From Muraenolepis orangiensis (lineage: Eukaryota > Chordata > Actinopteri > Gadiformes > Muraenolepididae), in contig CM050999.1 of assembly GCA_027704905.1 (NCBI GenBank), forward strand, positions 7,117,124-7,181,123: a DNA stretch of 64,000 bases, given 5' to 3'. Below, piece by piece: positions 9,254 to 20,213 of this stretch. Both the position numbers and the translations under genes were made by a program. The notes beneath the pieces are model-generated. The model worked only from the letters and a program-made list of their open reading frames with translations. It did no database searches and was not told the DNA's origin. Position 1 is the first letter of the stretch; every line of letters starts with the position of its first letter.

Positions 9254-10180
9254 TTACTTCTGGCAGACAAGCACATTTCTACACATCTGCCTGATGTTAG
9301 ATAGCCTCAGTCCATAAATGATAGGGTTAAAGAGGGGTTGGATGGTGAGAAAGTACAGTGATAAAACTAGACGCAATAGCCTAGGAACGCTGGTCATATT
9401 AAATCTACTCCCGAGTATCTCAAAAGAACAACCAAAAGAGAAGTTGATGAGGGAGGCCAGGTGAGGGGTGCAGGTACTGAAGGCTTTCTGTCTGGTCTCT
9501 TTGGACCCAACCAGACAAACCTGAAGGATCTTGGTGTAGGAGACCAGGATGGGGAACAATGGAACCACAACGGTTAGAAATGTTCCAAAAAGTCCGTAGA
9601 TATTATTTACTGTGGTATCAGAACACGCCAGTTTGGTCACAATGTAGTTGTGACAGTACAGCCGGTCTATGACGCTCCCACACAGGGTTAAACGGAGGTT
9701 CAGACAAAGAGTGATAAGGAACTTGATAAAAGAGTACAGCCATATGAGAGAGATCAACAGAGCCACCCTGGTAGAGGTCATCCGAGCCCTATAATGCAGA
9801 GGACAGCAGATAGCAAGGTACCTATCATAGGACATTACAGCCAGGTTGCAATACTCCACATGGGCATACGTGTACAAGCAGTAGATCTGTAGGAAACACA
9901 TGGATGTAGAAATAGTGTGAGTATCAGAGGTTATCTGCAGCAGGAGGAATGGAAACAGACCAGCACTTCCATACAGTTCATTAACCAACAGGCTGCATAG
10001 AAACATATACATAGGCTCATGTAAGCTCCTCTTCATACAAATAGTAACAATGAGCAAAGCATTTGCGACAACAATCAGAATGTACAGCAACAAAACAATC
10101 ACAAAATATAAGTACTTTAAATAGCCCATGTCCAGGTAGGCAGTCAGTTTGAAATATGTAACCTGGCTTGAATTGACCAT
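9254..10180 (-). CDS. Odorant receptor, intact single-exon GPCR (308 aa)
   Basis: A close paralogue of the receptor at 1773-2699, equal in length and with the same start sequence MVNSSQVTYF. Visible OR hallmarks are NSS glycosylation, PMYMFLCSLL at TM2, MSYDRYLAICCPLHY at the end of TM3, KAFSTCTPHL at TM6 and NPIIYGLRLSNIRQMCRN at TM7 and the tail. Differences cluster in TM3-TM5 and extracellular loop 2 (for example TYAHVEYCNLAV against TYASVEYSNLAV), where OR ligand pockets lie. No frameshift or premature stop is present, so it is probably functional. It is inverted relative to its two neighbours and shares their upstream block (10181-10392). Confidence 0.93.
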   Translation of the reverse strand: MVNSSQVTYFKLTAYLDMGYLKYLYFVIVLLLYILIVVANALLIVTICMKRSLHEPMYMFLCSLLVNELYGSAGLFPFLLLQITSDTHTISTSMCFLQIYCLYTYAHVEYCNLAVMSYDRYLAICCPLHYRARMTSTRVALLISLIWLYSFIKFLITLCLNLRLTLCGSVIDRLYCHNYIVTKLACSDTTVNNIYGLFGTFLTVVVPLFPILVSYTKILQVCLVGSKETRQKAFSTCTPHLASLINFSFGCSFEILGSRFNMTSVPRLLRLVLSLYFLTIQPLFNPIIYGLRLSNIRQMCRNVLVCQK

Positions 10181-10392
10181 GATACAATTTCACTTTCAGA
10201 AGATCAGGAGATTGTTGAGTCTGTTCCAGTTATTGGCCAATTATTCGTCTTGTGGTCTTTTAGAGGAATGTTCCCACATTGATCATCTCAAAACAAGACC
10301 CATCTCTCCTCTTGGACATCAGAAGACACTTTCCATCAGAACATTTAGTGTGATCCACATACCTGACAGCCACACACTCTCTGAGCCTAGAA
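10181..10392 (-). promoter_or_regulatory. Conserved OR upstream block (copy 2)
   Basis: Reverse complement of 1569-1772 at about 95% identity by eye, with a small insertion (AATGTGGGAACATT) and a small deletion just before the start codon. It retains GGCCAATAAC. Confidence 0.5.
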
Positions 10393-10717
10393 CATGACCA
10401 TCACACCTTTAACACAGTTTACAAATGACAGAAGAAATATGTAGCGAACATGTTGTCCCGTCTGCTTTAATCAGGACCCCCTTTCAGACTGAGCTATAGC
10501 CCTCCCTCTCTGCCCCTTTAAAGCTTCTCTCAACACCAGAAACCATGGGAGCATGACCTCTGACATCTGACACCTCTGGGATGTTCTGACGTCTGACCTA
10601 CCAATTAAGAATGAGCTTCCTATTGTCATAGCTCTGAGCTACCTAACCCCCTTTTACCTCAACACCAAACCTCTGTCACAATCAGTATGTGTGCTGATAC
10701 CACAGTCAATTATAAAC

Positions 10718-11475
10718 TGTGGGAGTGAGTAGAAACGAGGAAACTGTAGAAAGGTTGTCGAGTCGAAATGTTTACTTCCCAACATGAATGGTAATACAGC
10801 GGCAGTAGTAAAGCGTACAGCGGCAAAAAAACAACTGCGAACGTATATGAAACCGGTACATCTCAAGCCCCGCAAGCTCAAACTACCACCCAGAGAGCTC
10901 CTGGGTTGAACTCCGAACTCTCTTCAAAGCTCTAAAAGCCGTACCTCCTCTCATAGTCCAGTGAATGTGTTGTGATTATACCCCGCTCTCCTGTTCACTC
11001 ATTGCCAGAACTTTCCCGTTATTACAACCCGAGACTCTCTAGCCAATTCCTCTGTGATTCCCCGTGAAGACCCTGTTGCAATCTCCCGTGAACTCCTGGT
11101 TTCCCCATTGGACTATTTTGCTTGTTTGTTCCTTTGTTGGTCGACTTTGATTTTTACCCCTGGATGTTTTTGTTTTTGTTTTAGACTTCCGCCTTTTCCC
11201 TGCAGCACATCATACAACACCTCCTGTTTGGATTTCAATTTTGCACTCACATAAGTCGCTTTACACATAGTATTATTACTTCCGTAATTTACACGCACAT
11301 AGTTGATTGTTCACACCTCATGTCAGTCTATTCATTGGAGCAGTATCCAATGAAGACGCCTACGGGTTTTGAACTCCTTTTGCCTCAGACTCTGTCTGTG
11401 CTACAAAGGGGTTCCACCAGCTACAATCAGTGTGTGGCAGAACAGAATCTCTATCTGTCCCAAGTGGGTCACCAC
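10718..11475. mobile_element. Gypsy-type LTR (solo or isolated copy)
   Basis: It starts TGTGGGAGTGAGTAGAAACG and ends GTGGGTCACCACA, the same termini as the LTR at 458-705, and is about 758 bp. No gag or primer-binding site is attached at either side, so it looks like a solo LTR. I could not find a convincing target duplication. Confidence 0.45.
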
Positions 11476-12795
11476 ACAGGCCCCCCCAGAATTCACTAGA
11501 ACAAAGAGAACAAGAGTCAAAAGGGAAAGGGTCCACATGACACTGTGGTCAGCAGCACTGGTGCTCCACAGGGAACTGTTCTTTCCCCATTCCTGTTCAC
11601 CCTTTACACCTCAGACTTCCAGTACAACTCTGTGTCCTGCCATCTGCAGAAGTTCTCGGACGACTCTGCAGTTGTTGGTTGTGTCAGCGAGGGAAACGAT
11701 GAGGAGTACAGGGGCGTCGTGGACTCCTTCGTTGAGTGGTGTGAGCTGAACCATATGCAGCTCAACACTGACAAGACGAAGGAGATGGTGGTGGACTTCC
11801 GCAGGAGGAAATCCACACCCATTTCCATCAAGGGTGTGTCCGCTGAAGTTGTTCAGGAATATAAATACCTGGGAGTTCATCTGGACAACAAACTGGTCTG
11901 GGCCAAGAACTCTGAGGCTGTTTACAAGAAGGGCCAGAGCCGTCTCTACTTCCTGCGGAGGCTCCGGTCCTTCAACGTTTGCAACAAGATGCTGAATGTG
12001 TTCTACCAGTCGGTGGTAGCCAGTGCCATCTTCTCCGGTGTCGTGTGCTGGGGAAGCAGGTTGAGATCAGCAGACGCCAACAAGATCAGCAGGATTGTCA
12101 GGAAGGCTGGCGCTGTCCTGGGGGTCCAGCTGGACTCCTTGTTGGTGGTGTCTGAGAGAAGGATGCTGCGCAAGCTGCGTAGTATCCTTGACAACAACTC
12201 TCACCCTCTCCATCAGGTGCTGACCTCATATAGAAGCACCTTTAGCAACAGACTCATTCCACCCAGGTGCACCACAGAACGCCATAGGAAGTCCTTTCTT
12301 CCTGTGGCCATTAGACTCTTTAATTCCTCTACCTCGGGTCGTGAGAGGGACAGTGGAGACTCAGTGACCTGAGGCCAACGTACTTATTATTATTATTTTT
12401 TTGGTCAACGCACTGTAATCATCTCATTGTAACTTTGCACTGTAAATTCTATTTCAAATCCTAATTCACTTTTCACTTTTCACATGTCACTTTTCAGTTG
12501 AGTTATTTATTAATATATTATTACTGCCAATTTGCACTATACGTATTGTTGTGTATTGTATATACCTACGTATTACTGTAATAATACTGTAAATTTATCT
12601 TCATTTAGATTTCATTTAGAATTATTTTAACTATATTTTTGTTTATAATAGTTTTATTTAGTTAGTTGTTGTTTTGTTTTTTAGCATAGGTATTAGTATT
12701 TTTGTGTGTGCATTTATTCCCCCTGTGTCAACTGTTGCACCTTAATTTCCCTCGGGATTAATAAAGTAATCTGAATCTGAATCTGAATCTGAATG
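11476..12795 (+). mobile_element. LINE (L2/Rex1-like group), 3' half with (TGAATC)n tail
   Basis: The plus strand encodes the C-terminal half of a LINE reverse transcriptase: STGAPQGTVLSPFLFTLYTSD (RT motif B), FSDDSAVV (the YADD-type catalytic motif, here with S for A), KTKEMVVDFRR, YKYLGVHLDNKLVW, SRLYFLRRLRSF and FLPVAIRLFNSS before a TGA at 12370. A 400-bp AT-rich 3' UTR ends with AATAAAGTAATC and four TGAATC repeats. The readable frame from 11545 to 12372 is unbroken, but the element is 5' truncated. The same 3' UTR occurs reversed at 49315-49755 and partly at 43583-43700. Confidence 0.85.
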
Positions 12796-13812
12796 GCGGA
12801 GGGCGGACCGGGCATCCAAAACGACTGCCCTCACCTGTGAAGGGGCAGTGTTGGGGGACAGGGCCCTTCCAACAGGGGCCAGTGCAGGGCTTGTGGCGCG
12901 CACAGGTGGGTCAGGGGGCCGGGGCCTGGCTGGGGGGGAGACCACACCGCCGTGGCAGGGCCAGTTCAACCGGCCTATCCAGGTTCAACTGGGCAGGTTT
13001 GAGACGGTCCACCGAGACCCGCTCAGACCCCCCTTGTCCACCAAAAGTTTTTCGGCCATGCCTCCAATACGCGAATGGGGCCGTTGTAGGGAGGTTGCAA
13101 GGGAATACGGTGGCCATCGTGGTGAATGAAGACATACGTGGCCGACTGAATATTCTTGGGGACGTAGGACGGAGGGAGGCAGTGGTGAGAGGTGGGGATC
13201 GGAGCAAAGTTGCCAGCGCTGTTCAGTGCTGATGTGAGGCAGCAGACCAGGGGGCCGCAGCAACCGGGAGAAACTCACCCGGGAGCCCCAGCGGCTGGCC
13301 GTAAACCAGCTCCGCAGACAAGGCCTGGAGGTCCTCCTTGGGGGCAGAGTGGAGGCCGAGCATGACCCATGGAAGTCGGTCGACCCACCCGACATCTGTG
13401 AGGCTGGGTCCGGAAACTGGTTGGCCTGTGGGTTGTACGCCGTGGTGCGGTGGAGTTTCACCCCCAGACTCTCAGCGACAGCAGTCCAGAGCTCAGACGA
13501 GATTAGGTGAGGTGTCCTAAAACGGGCCACCCAGGATCCGACAAATGCCCAAGTCACGTCAGCGGACGTGGTCGATGACAGTGGAACCGCCTCTGGCCAC
13601 CTGGTGGTCCTGTCCACCAGGTGAGGAGGTGAGTGAACCCCCGGGAGGGGGGCAGGGGGCCCACAAGACCACAGCTCAGGGGCCTTGGCCATGGCAAACA
13701 TCAGTGGCTTGTGGTCCACAAAGGCGGTGAAGATTTGGCCTTCCAGCAGAGACCTGAAATGTCGAATAGCGATGAAGAGACCTCGGAGCTCCCAGTCGAA
13801 GGTGCTGTACTT
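12796..13812 (-). pseudogene. Ty3/gypsy pol remnant: RNase H and integrase
   Basis: Minus strand, split over frames. RNase H is read from 13812: FDWELRGLFIAIRHFRSLLEG, then DHKPLMFAMAK. A jump leads to the integrase core (VDRTTRWPEAVPL, TPHLISS, ELWTAVAESLGVKLHRTTAY, NPQAN) and the C-terminal end (PLQPPYNGPIRVLEAWPKN, LVDKGG, VSVDRLKPAQLNLD). The order and motifs match vertebrate gypsy Pol. The zinc-binding H2C2 region is missing, and several frameshifts are needed. It may belong to the same family as the gag at 1-456, but this cannot be shown here. Confidence 0.8.
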
Positions 13813-14240
13813 TTGGTTTGTATTTTGGTTAACCTGTAGTCTGGTTAACCTGTAGTACAGCGGTAGTCTGGTTAATCTGTAGTCTGGTTAACCTGTAGTA
13901 CACCGGTAGTCTGGTTAATCTGTAGTCTGGTTAACCTGTAGTACACCGGTAGTCTGGTTAATCTGTTGTCTGGTTAACCTGTAGTATGCATGTAGTCTGG
14001 TTAACCTGTAGTACACCGGTAGTCTGGTTAATCTGTAGTCTGGTTAACCTGTAGTGTGCCTATAGTCTGGTTAATCTGTTGTCTGGTTAACCTGTAGTAT
14101 GCATGTAGTCTGGTTAACCTGTAGTACACCGGTAGTCTGGTTAATCTGTAGTCTGGTTAACCTGTAGTGTGCCTGTAGTCTGGTTAATCTGTTGTCTGGT
14201 TAACCTGTAGTATGCATGTAGTCTGGTTAACCTGTAGTAA
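13813..14240. repeat. 43-bp minisatellite of related half-units
   Basis: Alternating CTGGTTAACCTGTAGT and CTGGTTAATCTGTAGT half-units are joined by ACACCGGTAGT, GTGCCTGTAGT or ATGCATGTAGT, giving a period near 43 bp and about 10 units. It ends next to the OR promoter block. Confidence 0.85.
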
Positions 14241-14440
14241 AAGGGGTTAGGTAGCTCAGAGCTATGAGATTAGGTAGCTCATTCTGATTGTTAGGTCACA
14301 TGTCAGTACATCCCGGAGGTCTCAGAGGTCCTGCCCATGCCCATGGTTACGGGTGTTGAGAGAAACTTTAAAATAGCAGAGAGGGAGGGCAATAGTCTGA
14401 ATAGACTGGGGGTCCTGGGGTGTTAAAGGTGTGGTGGTGA

Positions 14441-14648
14441 TGTTCTATGCTCAGAGAGTGTGTGGCTGTCAGGTCTGTGGATCACACTAAATCTTCTGAT
14501 GGAAAGTGTCTTCTGATGTCCAAGAGGAGAGATGGGTCTTGTTTTGAGATGATCCTCTAAAAGTCGACGAAGACGAATAATTGGCCAATAACTAGAACAG
14601 GCTCAACAATCTCCTGTGATGAACATCTTCTGAAAGTGAAATTGTATC
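14441..14648 (+). promoter_or_regulatory. Conserved OR upstream block (copy 3)
   Basis: Nearly identical to 1569-1772, including GTGTCTTCTGATGTCCAAGAG and TTGGCCAATAACTAGAACAG. It precedes the receptor that is truncated at its 3' end. Confidence 0.5.
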
Positions 14649-15304
14649 ATGGTCAATTCAAGCCAGGTTACTTATTTCATACTGACTGCCTACCTGGACA
14701 TGGGCTATTTAAAGTACTTATATTTTGTGATTGTTTTGTTGCTGTACATTCAGATTATTGTTGCGAATGCTTTGCTCATAGTAACTATTTGTATGAAGAA
14801 GAGCTTACATGAGCCTATGTATATGTTTCTATGCAGCCTGTTGTTTAATGAACTGTATGGAAGTGCTGGTCTGTTTCCATTCCTCCTGCTGCAGTTAACC
14901 TCTGATACTCACACTATTTCTAAATCCATGTGTAGCGTACAGATCTACTGGTTGTATAGCTATAGCTGTGGGGAACTTTGGAACCTCACTGTAATGTCCT
15001 ATGATAGGTACCTTGCTATCTGCTGTCCTCTGCATTATAGGGCTCGGATGACCTCTATCAGGGTGGCTCTGTTGATATCTGTCATATGGCTGTTCTCTGG
15101 GCTGGAGAACCTCTCACTTATCATACAAAGTTTATATTTAGTGCTGTGTGGGAACAAGATCAACAAGGTCTACTGCGATAACTACCTTGTGCTGAAACTG
15201 TCGTGTTCGGACACCACGAAAAACAACATTTACGGCCTCTTAGCCACCATAATGACCGTATTGATTCCTCTGATCACCATCCTGTTCTCCTACACCAAGA
15301 TCCT
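14649..15304 (+). pseudogene. Odorant receptor truncated after TM5 by L2 sequence
   Basis: It starts like its paralogues (MVNSSQVTYFILTAYLDMGY) and keeps TM1-TM5, including PMYMFLCSLL, MSYDRYLAICCPLHY and the end of TM5, LFSYTKIL. At 15304-15305 the OR sequence stops and antisense L2 sequence begins. The frame stays open to a TGA-type end at 15569, adding about 88 residues of L2-derived nonsense (EAADPLYCNTIDGDRAVLSS...). TM6, TM7 and the C-terminal tail are gone, so a working receptor is not expected. Upstream codons show no other lesion, so the break is young. TM3-TM5 differ strongly from the paralogues (for example IYWLYSYSCGELWN). Confidence 0.88.
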
Positions 15305-16904
15305 TGAAGCCGCTGACCCTCTCTACTGCAACACCATCGATGGAGATAGGGCTGTGCTCTCCTCTCTGCTTCCTGAAGTCCACGATCAGCTCCTTGGTCT
15401 TCTTGACGTTGAGGGCGAGGCTGTTCTCCTGGCACCACTGCTACAGCGATCCGACCTCCTCCCTGTATGTTGTCTCGTTGTCGCCGGCGATCAGGCCCAT
15501 CACTGTCGTGTCGTCAGCAAACTTGATGATGACGTTGGAGCTGTGCAGTCGTGGGTGTCGTGGGTGTAATAATAATGCCAGCTTTTATATAGCGCTTTTA
15601 TCCAAAGGGCTTTACAAGTCATGCCTCACATTACCCATTCATACACCGACGGTGGAGTCAGGAGCAGTTAGGGTTAGGGTGTCTTGCTCAAGGACACCTC
15701 GACAGTTTTTGCTAGGAGGAGCCGGGGGATCGAACCAGCAACCTTTCGGTTGTGAGGCGACCGCTCTACCTCCTGAGCTGTACTGCCGCCCGGCAGTATA
15801 GCTCAGGAGTAGGAGAGGGAGAGGGCTCAGCACGCATCCCTGGGGGGCTCCCGTGTTGAGGGTCAGTGGCTCTGAGGTGGTGCTGCCCATCCTCACCACC
15901 TGGCGGCGGTCCGACAGGAGGTCCAGTATCCAGCTGCACGTGGATGGGGGCACGCCTAGACCTCTAAGCTTGGTGTCGAGCTTGGCAGGAACTATCGTGT
16001 TGAATGCTGAGCTGTAGTCCAAAAACAGCATTCGCACATAACAGTTCTTTCCCTCCAGGTGGGAAAGGGCAGTGTGGAGGGCCATGGCAATTGTGTCGTC
16101 CGTGGATCTGTTTTGACGATATGCAAATTGCCATGGGTCCAGCGTGGCAGGTAACACAGAGCAAATAAAGTCCTTGACCAACCTCTCGAAGCATTTGCTG
16201 ACAATCGAGGTGAGGGCTACAGGTCTATAGTCATTCAGGCATGTTACCTTGGGTTGTTTAGGGACAGGCACGATGGTGGACATCTTGAAGACCGCGGGAA
16301 CAACAGCCTGGGACAGGGAGAGGTTGAAGATGTCTGCAAAGACTCCTGCCAACTGGTCTGCGCATGCTCTGAGGATGCGGCCCGGGATGTCCTCAGGGCC
16401 AGCCGCCTTACGGATGTTCAGCCGCTTGAAGGTGCGGCGCACATCCGCCTCCGAGATGTTCAGCAGGCTGGTCTCCTCAGGCGGCGCTGGCTTCGGCGGG
16501 CTGCCGTTCACGTCGAACTGAGCAAAAAAAGTATTTAGCTCTCCTGGGAGGGAGGTAGAGGAGTTCTCTACACAACTGGTTCTCCCTCTGAAGTTCGTTA
16601 TCGTCTGTAGCCCCTGCCACATATCCCTCGCGTCGTATGTGTGTAGGGCAGAGCGAACATCATCTTTAATCCACGGTTTCTGGTTGGGGTATATCCGAAC
16701 CAACTTGGTCGGAACAACGTCATCTATGCACTTCTTGATGAACCCGGTGACCGACGACGCTCGTTGACTGCAGCATAGAGTCCGATTGGTCCGACCAGCA
16801 TTGGACCTCCCTCACAGCGATCGGTTGCTGCTTCAGTCTCTGCCTATATATAGCTGGATAGAGTGGTCTGATTTGCCGAACAGTGGGCGGAGGAGGGCCT
16901 TGTA
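15305..16904 (-). mobile_element. L2-like LINE, minus strand, RT part (contains a SINE)
   Basis: From 16904 down to 15305 the minus strand encodes KSDHS, VPTKLVRIYPNQKPWI, then the RT: LNIRKAAGPEDIPGRILRAC, DYRPVALTSIVSKCFERLV, DPWQFAYRQNRSTDDTIAM, LFLDYSSAFNTIVP, STCSWILDLLSDRRQVVRMG, NTGAPQGCVLSPL, then, beyond the SINE at 15578-15797, KFADDTTVMGLIAGD and VKKTKELIVDF. The copy stops inside the ORF at 15305, against the OR. Its 5' part continues at 18069-18970, beyond a second L2. A missing 3' end is unusual for a LINE. Confidence 0.88.
15578..15797 (-). mobile_element. tRNA-derived SINE (copy 3, fullest)
   Basis: Minus strand: GGCGGCAGTACAGCTCAGGA and GGTAGAGCGG (A box), CGCCTCACAACCGAAAGG, GGTTCGATCCC (B box), then a body with GAGCAAGACACCCTAACCCT and a tail AAAGCGCTATATAAAAGC. 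The head resembles a tRNA; its CGCCTCACAAC stretch recalls the anticodon arm of tRNA-Val (CAC). It is inserted in the RT region of the minus-strand L2. Confidence 0.8.
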
Positions 16905-18068
16905 GCCATCACGGAAGTGTTTGTGGACTACAGCTCAGCGTTCAATACAATAGTTCCTGCCAAGCTCGACACCAAGCTTAGAGGTCTAGGCGTGCCCCCA
17001 TCCACGTGCAGCTGGATACTGGACCTCCTGTCGGAACGCCGCCAGGTGGTGAGGATGGGCAGCACCACCTCAGAGCCACTGACCTTCAACACGGGAGCCC
17101 CCCAGGGATGCGTGCTGAGCCCTCTCCTCTACTCCTTCTACACCCACGACTGCATGGCTATGCACAGCTCCAATGTCATCGTCAAGTTTGCTGACGACAC
17201 AACAGTGATGGGCCTGATCGCCGGCGACGACGAGACAGCCTACAGGGAGGAGGTCGGATCGCTGGAGCAGTGGTGCCAGGAGAACAGCCTCACCCTCAAC
17301 GTCAAGAAGACTTCAGGAAGCAGAGGGGAGAGCACAGCCCTATCTCCATCGACGGTGTTGCAGTAGAGAGGGTCAGCAGCTTCAAGTTCCTCGGCGTGCA
17401 CATCTCCGAGGACCTCATATGGTCCACGCACACCACACACGTGGTGAAAAGGGCCCAACAACGCCTGTATTTCCTCAGGCGTCTGAAGAAATTCAGCATG
17501 GGCCCCCGCATCCTGAGAACATTCTATAACGGCACCATCGAGAGTATTCTTACAGGGTGTATCACCGCCTGGTACGGGAACTGCACCGCACTCGAGCGCA
17601 GAGCGCTTCAAAGGGTGGTGCGGACGGCCCAGTATATCGTTGGAGGTGAACTCCCCTCCCTTCTGGATATATACAATCAGCGGTGCGTGGCCAAGGCCAA
17701 ACGCATCATAAAAGACATTGCCCACCCCAGCCAAGAACTGTACTCACTGTTACCGTCAGGCAGGCGATACCGCAGTATCAAGTGCCGTACAAATAGGCTT
17801 AGAGATAGCATCCACAGTCAGGCCATCAGGCTGCTGAACAAGGGTGTATAGCATATAACAATGTATATTTTATTACATTGATATACATATTATATATACA
17901 TATTGCTCTTTTCTGTGCTGATATTTTGCATTTTATAAATTGCATTTTTATTTTAATTTTTTAACTTTATTCTATTTTTATAACTGCTGTCTGTCGTCGG
18001 GTATTGCACATAAGATTTTCACATCACTGCTTTATACTTAATAAACTTGACTTGACTTGACTTGACTT
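16905..18068 (+). mobile_element. L2-like LINE, plus strand, 5' truncated, inserted in another L2
   Basis: It starts within the RT at FVDYSSAFNTIVPAKLD, carries NTGAPQGCVLSPLLYSFY and the catalytic KFADDTTVMG, then has a small deletion that shifts frame around 17310 (after NVKKT). The frame resumes in HSPISIDGVAVERVSSFKFL through RDSIHSQAIRLLNKGV and a stop at 17851. The 3' UTR ends in AATAAACTTGACTTGACTTG. Both flanks belong to one other L2 in reverse orientation (15305-16904 and 18069-18970), so this copy jumped into it. Confidence 0.88.
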
Positions 18069-18970
18069 GGGTGTAGCAGTGGTCGAAGATCCGCTCACCC
18101 CGTGTGTTGCTCGTTATGTGTTGGTACAACTTCGGGAGAACCTTCTTCAGGTTCTCCTTGTTGAAGTCCCCCGCCACGATGAGAGCAGCCTCGGGGTGTG
18201 CCGACTCCTGTTCGCTGATAGCCCAATAGGGTTAGTACAGTTCCTTCAGCGCTGTGTCCGTGTTGGCTTGTGGGGGAATGTAAACAGCGGTCACGGTTAC
18301 CGCTGTAAACTCCCGAGGTAGCCAGTATGGACGGCACATAAGCATCAGGTACTCCAGGTCCTTGGAACAGAAAGACTTGAGGGGATGTACATGACTTTGG
18401 TTGCACCAAGATCTGTTTATCATGAGACATACCCCCCCCTCCGCGATCTTTACCGGAGAGAACCTTTGTTCTGTCCGCCCGGTGGACGGAAAATCCCGTC
18501 GGCTCGATAGCTCGTCGGTAACCCCCTCCGACATCCATGTGTCCGTAAGGCAGATGATACAATTGTCCTTAGTTTCCCGGTGGAATTGAATACGAGCCTG
18601 TAGCTCACTTAACTTATTGTCCAGAGACTGTACATTAGCCAGTAGAATGGTGGGTAGTGGGGGGCGATCGGATCGACATCTCAGCCTGACTAGCACGCCG
18701 GCTCGCTTTTTCCTGCGACACTTGCGTGTAATCGTGCCCAAGATGGTCGGAGATAATCCAGTTGTGACTTCGGGCGGGACGTCCGAGTCGAAAGAATGAA
18801 AAAACTCCGGTAGGCGGCGAGCGACTGTCGATCTGATCTCCAGAAGTGTGCAATGGACGTGCTGCTAACTTCCTGAACAAAGATAATTGCAATAAAATGA
18901 ATAAATAACAAAAAACTGCGTCGTCGTGCGGGAGCTCGCGACACGGCAGCCATCTCGTACGCCGCCATAC
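18069..18970 (-). mobile_element. L2-like LINE, minus strand, 5' UTR and endonuclease part
   Basis: Minus strand from about 18970: a 5' UTR-like lead (GGCGGCGTACGAGATGGCTG), then the start of ORF2 with the AP-endonuclease domain: LPTILLANVQSLDNKLSELQ, CIICLTDTWMSEGV, GGVCLMINRSWC, LEYLMLMCRPYWLPREF, TAVYIPPQAN, then DHCYT at the junction. In the usual L2 motif the second position reads LTETW; here D replaces the catalytic glutamate. The continuation past the inserted L2 is at 16904. Confidence 0.85.
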
Positions 18971-19873
18971 TCCTAGATCCCGTAGACAACCTTTAAGAAG
19001 TACGGAGCCCCTAAAGTGACATGATGAAAAAAATAATTTAAAATGACTTTCTAGTGTGCACGACATACTAACCCGTGGGAACCCTTGCACATGCAAAGGT
19101 TTCTCGTTCCCACAAGATAGTCATCGGTGCGCACAGGAGGATCTGGAGCCCCTTCGTACATTCCAGGCTACGTGGAAATGCCAGTAAAGGAATTTATTGA
19201 GTTCTATTTGAAACTTGTACTTAATAATACATGCACTAAGGGCTCCGCTCCACAGTAGCTGAACCGGATCTGTGCGGTCCAGATCTTCCATGAGAACGTT
19301 TTTTTTTTTTTATTATTTTTCCTCATGTCGGCTCCGTAGAGAAGGGTGTGGAAAAAAAAGTATGTTTCTTTTCAAATTTTTAAAAAAATGTTAGCGGGTC
19401 CAAAATTAATTTAAATTTTAATATTAGTTTGATCATATATGTGACGTTTGGTCCACGTATCCAACAAGGCTTGTGAGCCAATATAACGATGTTGGTTCCA
19501 CGTGGTATCTCTGCCACTTAGTGTGGGGAAAAAAAACCTGTTTTTGCTGTAACATAAACGACTCATCACGTCACACACGACCTCACTGCAGGTTGTGCGA
19601 CGAACTGGCGTCCACTGGAGTGGGATGTGAGTGCCACATCTAGTGGTCTGTTATACACCTTCTCAATGGTATCAATGGCGCCTTTTAATGTTCTTACAAT
19701 AAAATAAAGACTTTATTGTTGAAAAGTGTGACATTTTTATACATTTGTTTGTTACAGTTGATGTTCTGACGGAACAAAAACAAAAACGTTATTTATTGCA
19801 TTGTATAGTTGTGATGTGATATGAAATAGTTACATTTGTTTATTTATTTAATTGTATAGTTGTGGCATGATAT
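18971..19873. other. Intergenic, no gene seen
   Basis: Moderately AT-rich with short poly-A and poly-T runs (19299-19320, 19355-19390). I see no conserved coding frame and no clear repeat termini. Confidence 0.45.
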
Positions 19874-20213
19874 GAGATCGTTTATGTAAGGTGTTTACTC
19901 ATATAGTTATTATGTGATATGAGATCGTTTATGTAAGGTGTTTACTCATATAGTTATTATGTGATATGAGATTGTTTATGTAAGGTGTTTACTCATATAG
20001 TTATTATGTGATATGAGATTGTTTATGTAAGGTGTTTACTCATATAGTTATTATGTGATATGAGATTGTTTATGTAAGGTGTTTACTCATATAGTTATTA
20101 TGTGATATGAGATCGTTTATGTAAGGTGTTTACTCATATAGTTATTATGTGATATGAGATTGTTTATGTAAGGTGTTTACTCATATAGTTATTATGTGAT
20201 ATGAGATTGTTTA
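19874..20213. repeat. 47-bp minisatellite, about 7 units
   Basis: The unit contains GTTTATGTAAGGTGTTTACT then CATATAGTTATTATGTGATATGAGATC/T. Starts at 19880 and 19927 show the exact 47-bp period. Units alternate GATCG and GATTG at one site. Confidence 0.9.

Noticed and set aside
15578..15797. A functional tRNA gene on the minus strand
   Set aside because: A and B boxes are present, but the acceptor and anticodon stems do not pair properly, and the head is always joined to the same SINE body in four places.
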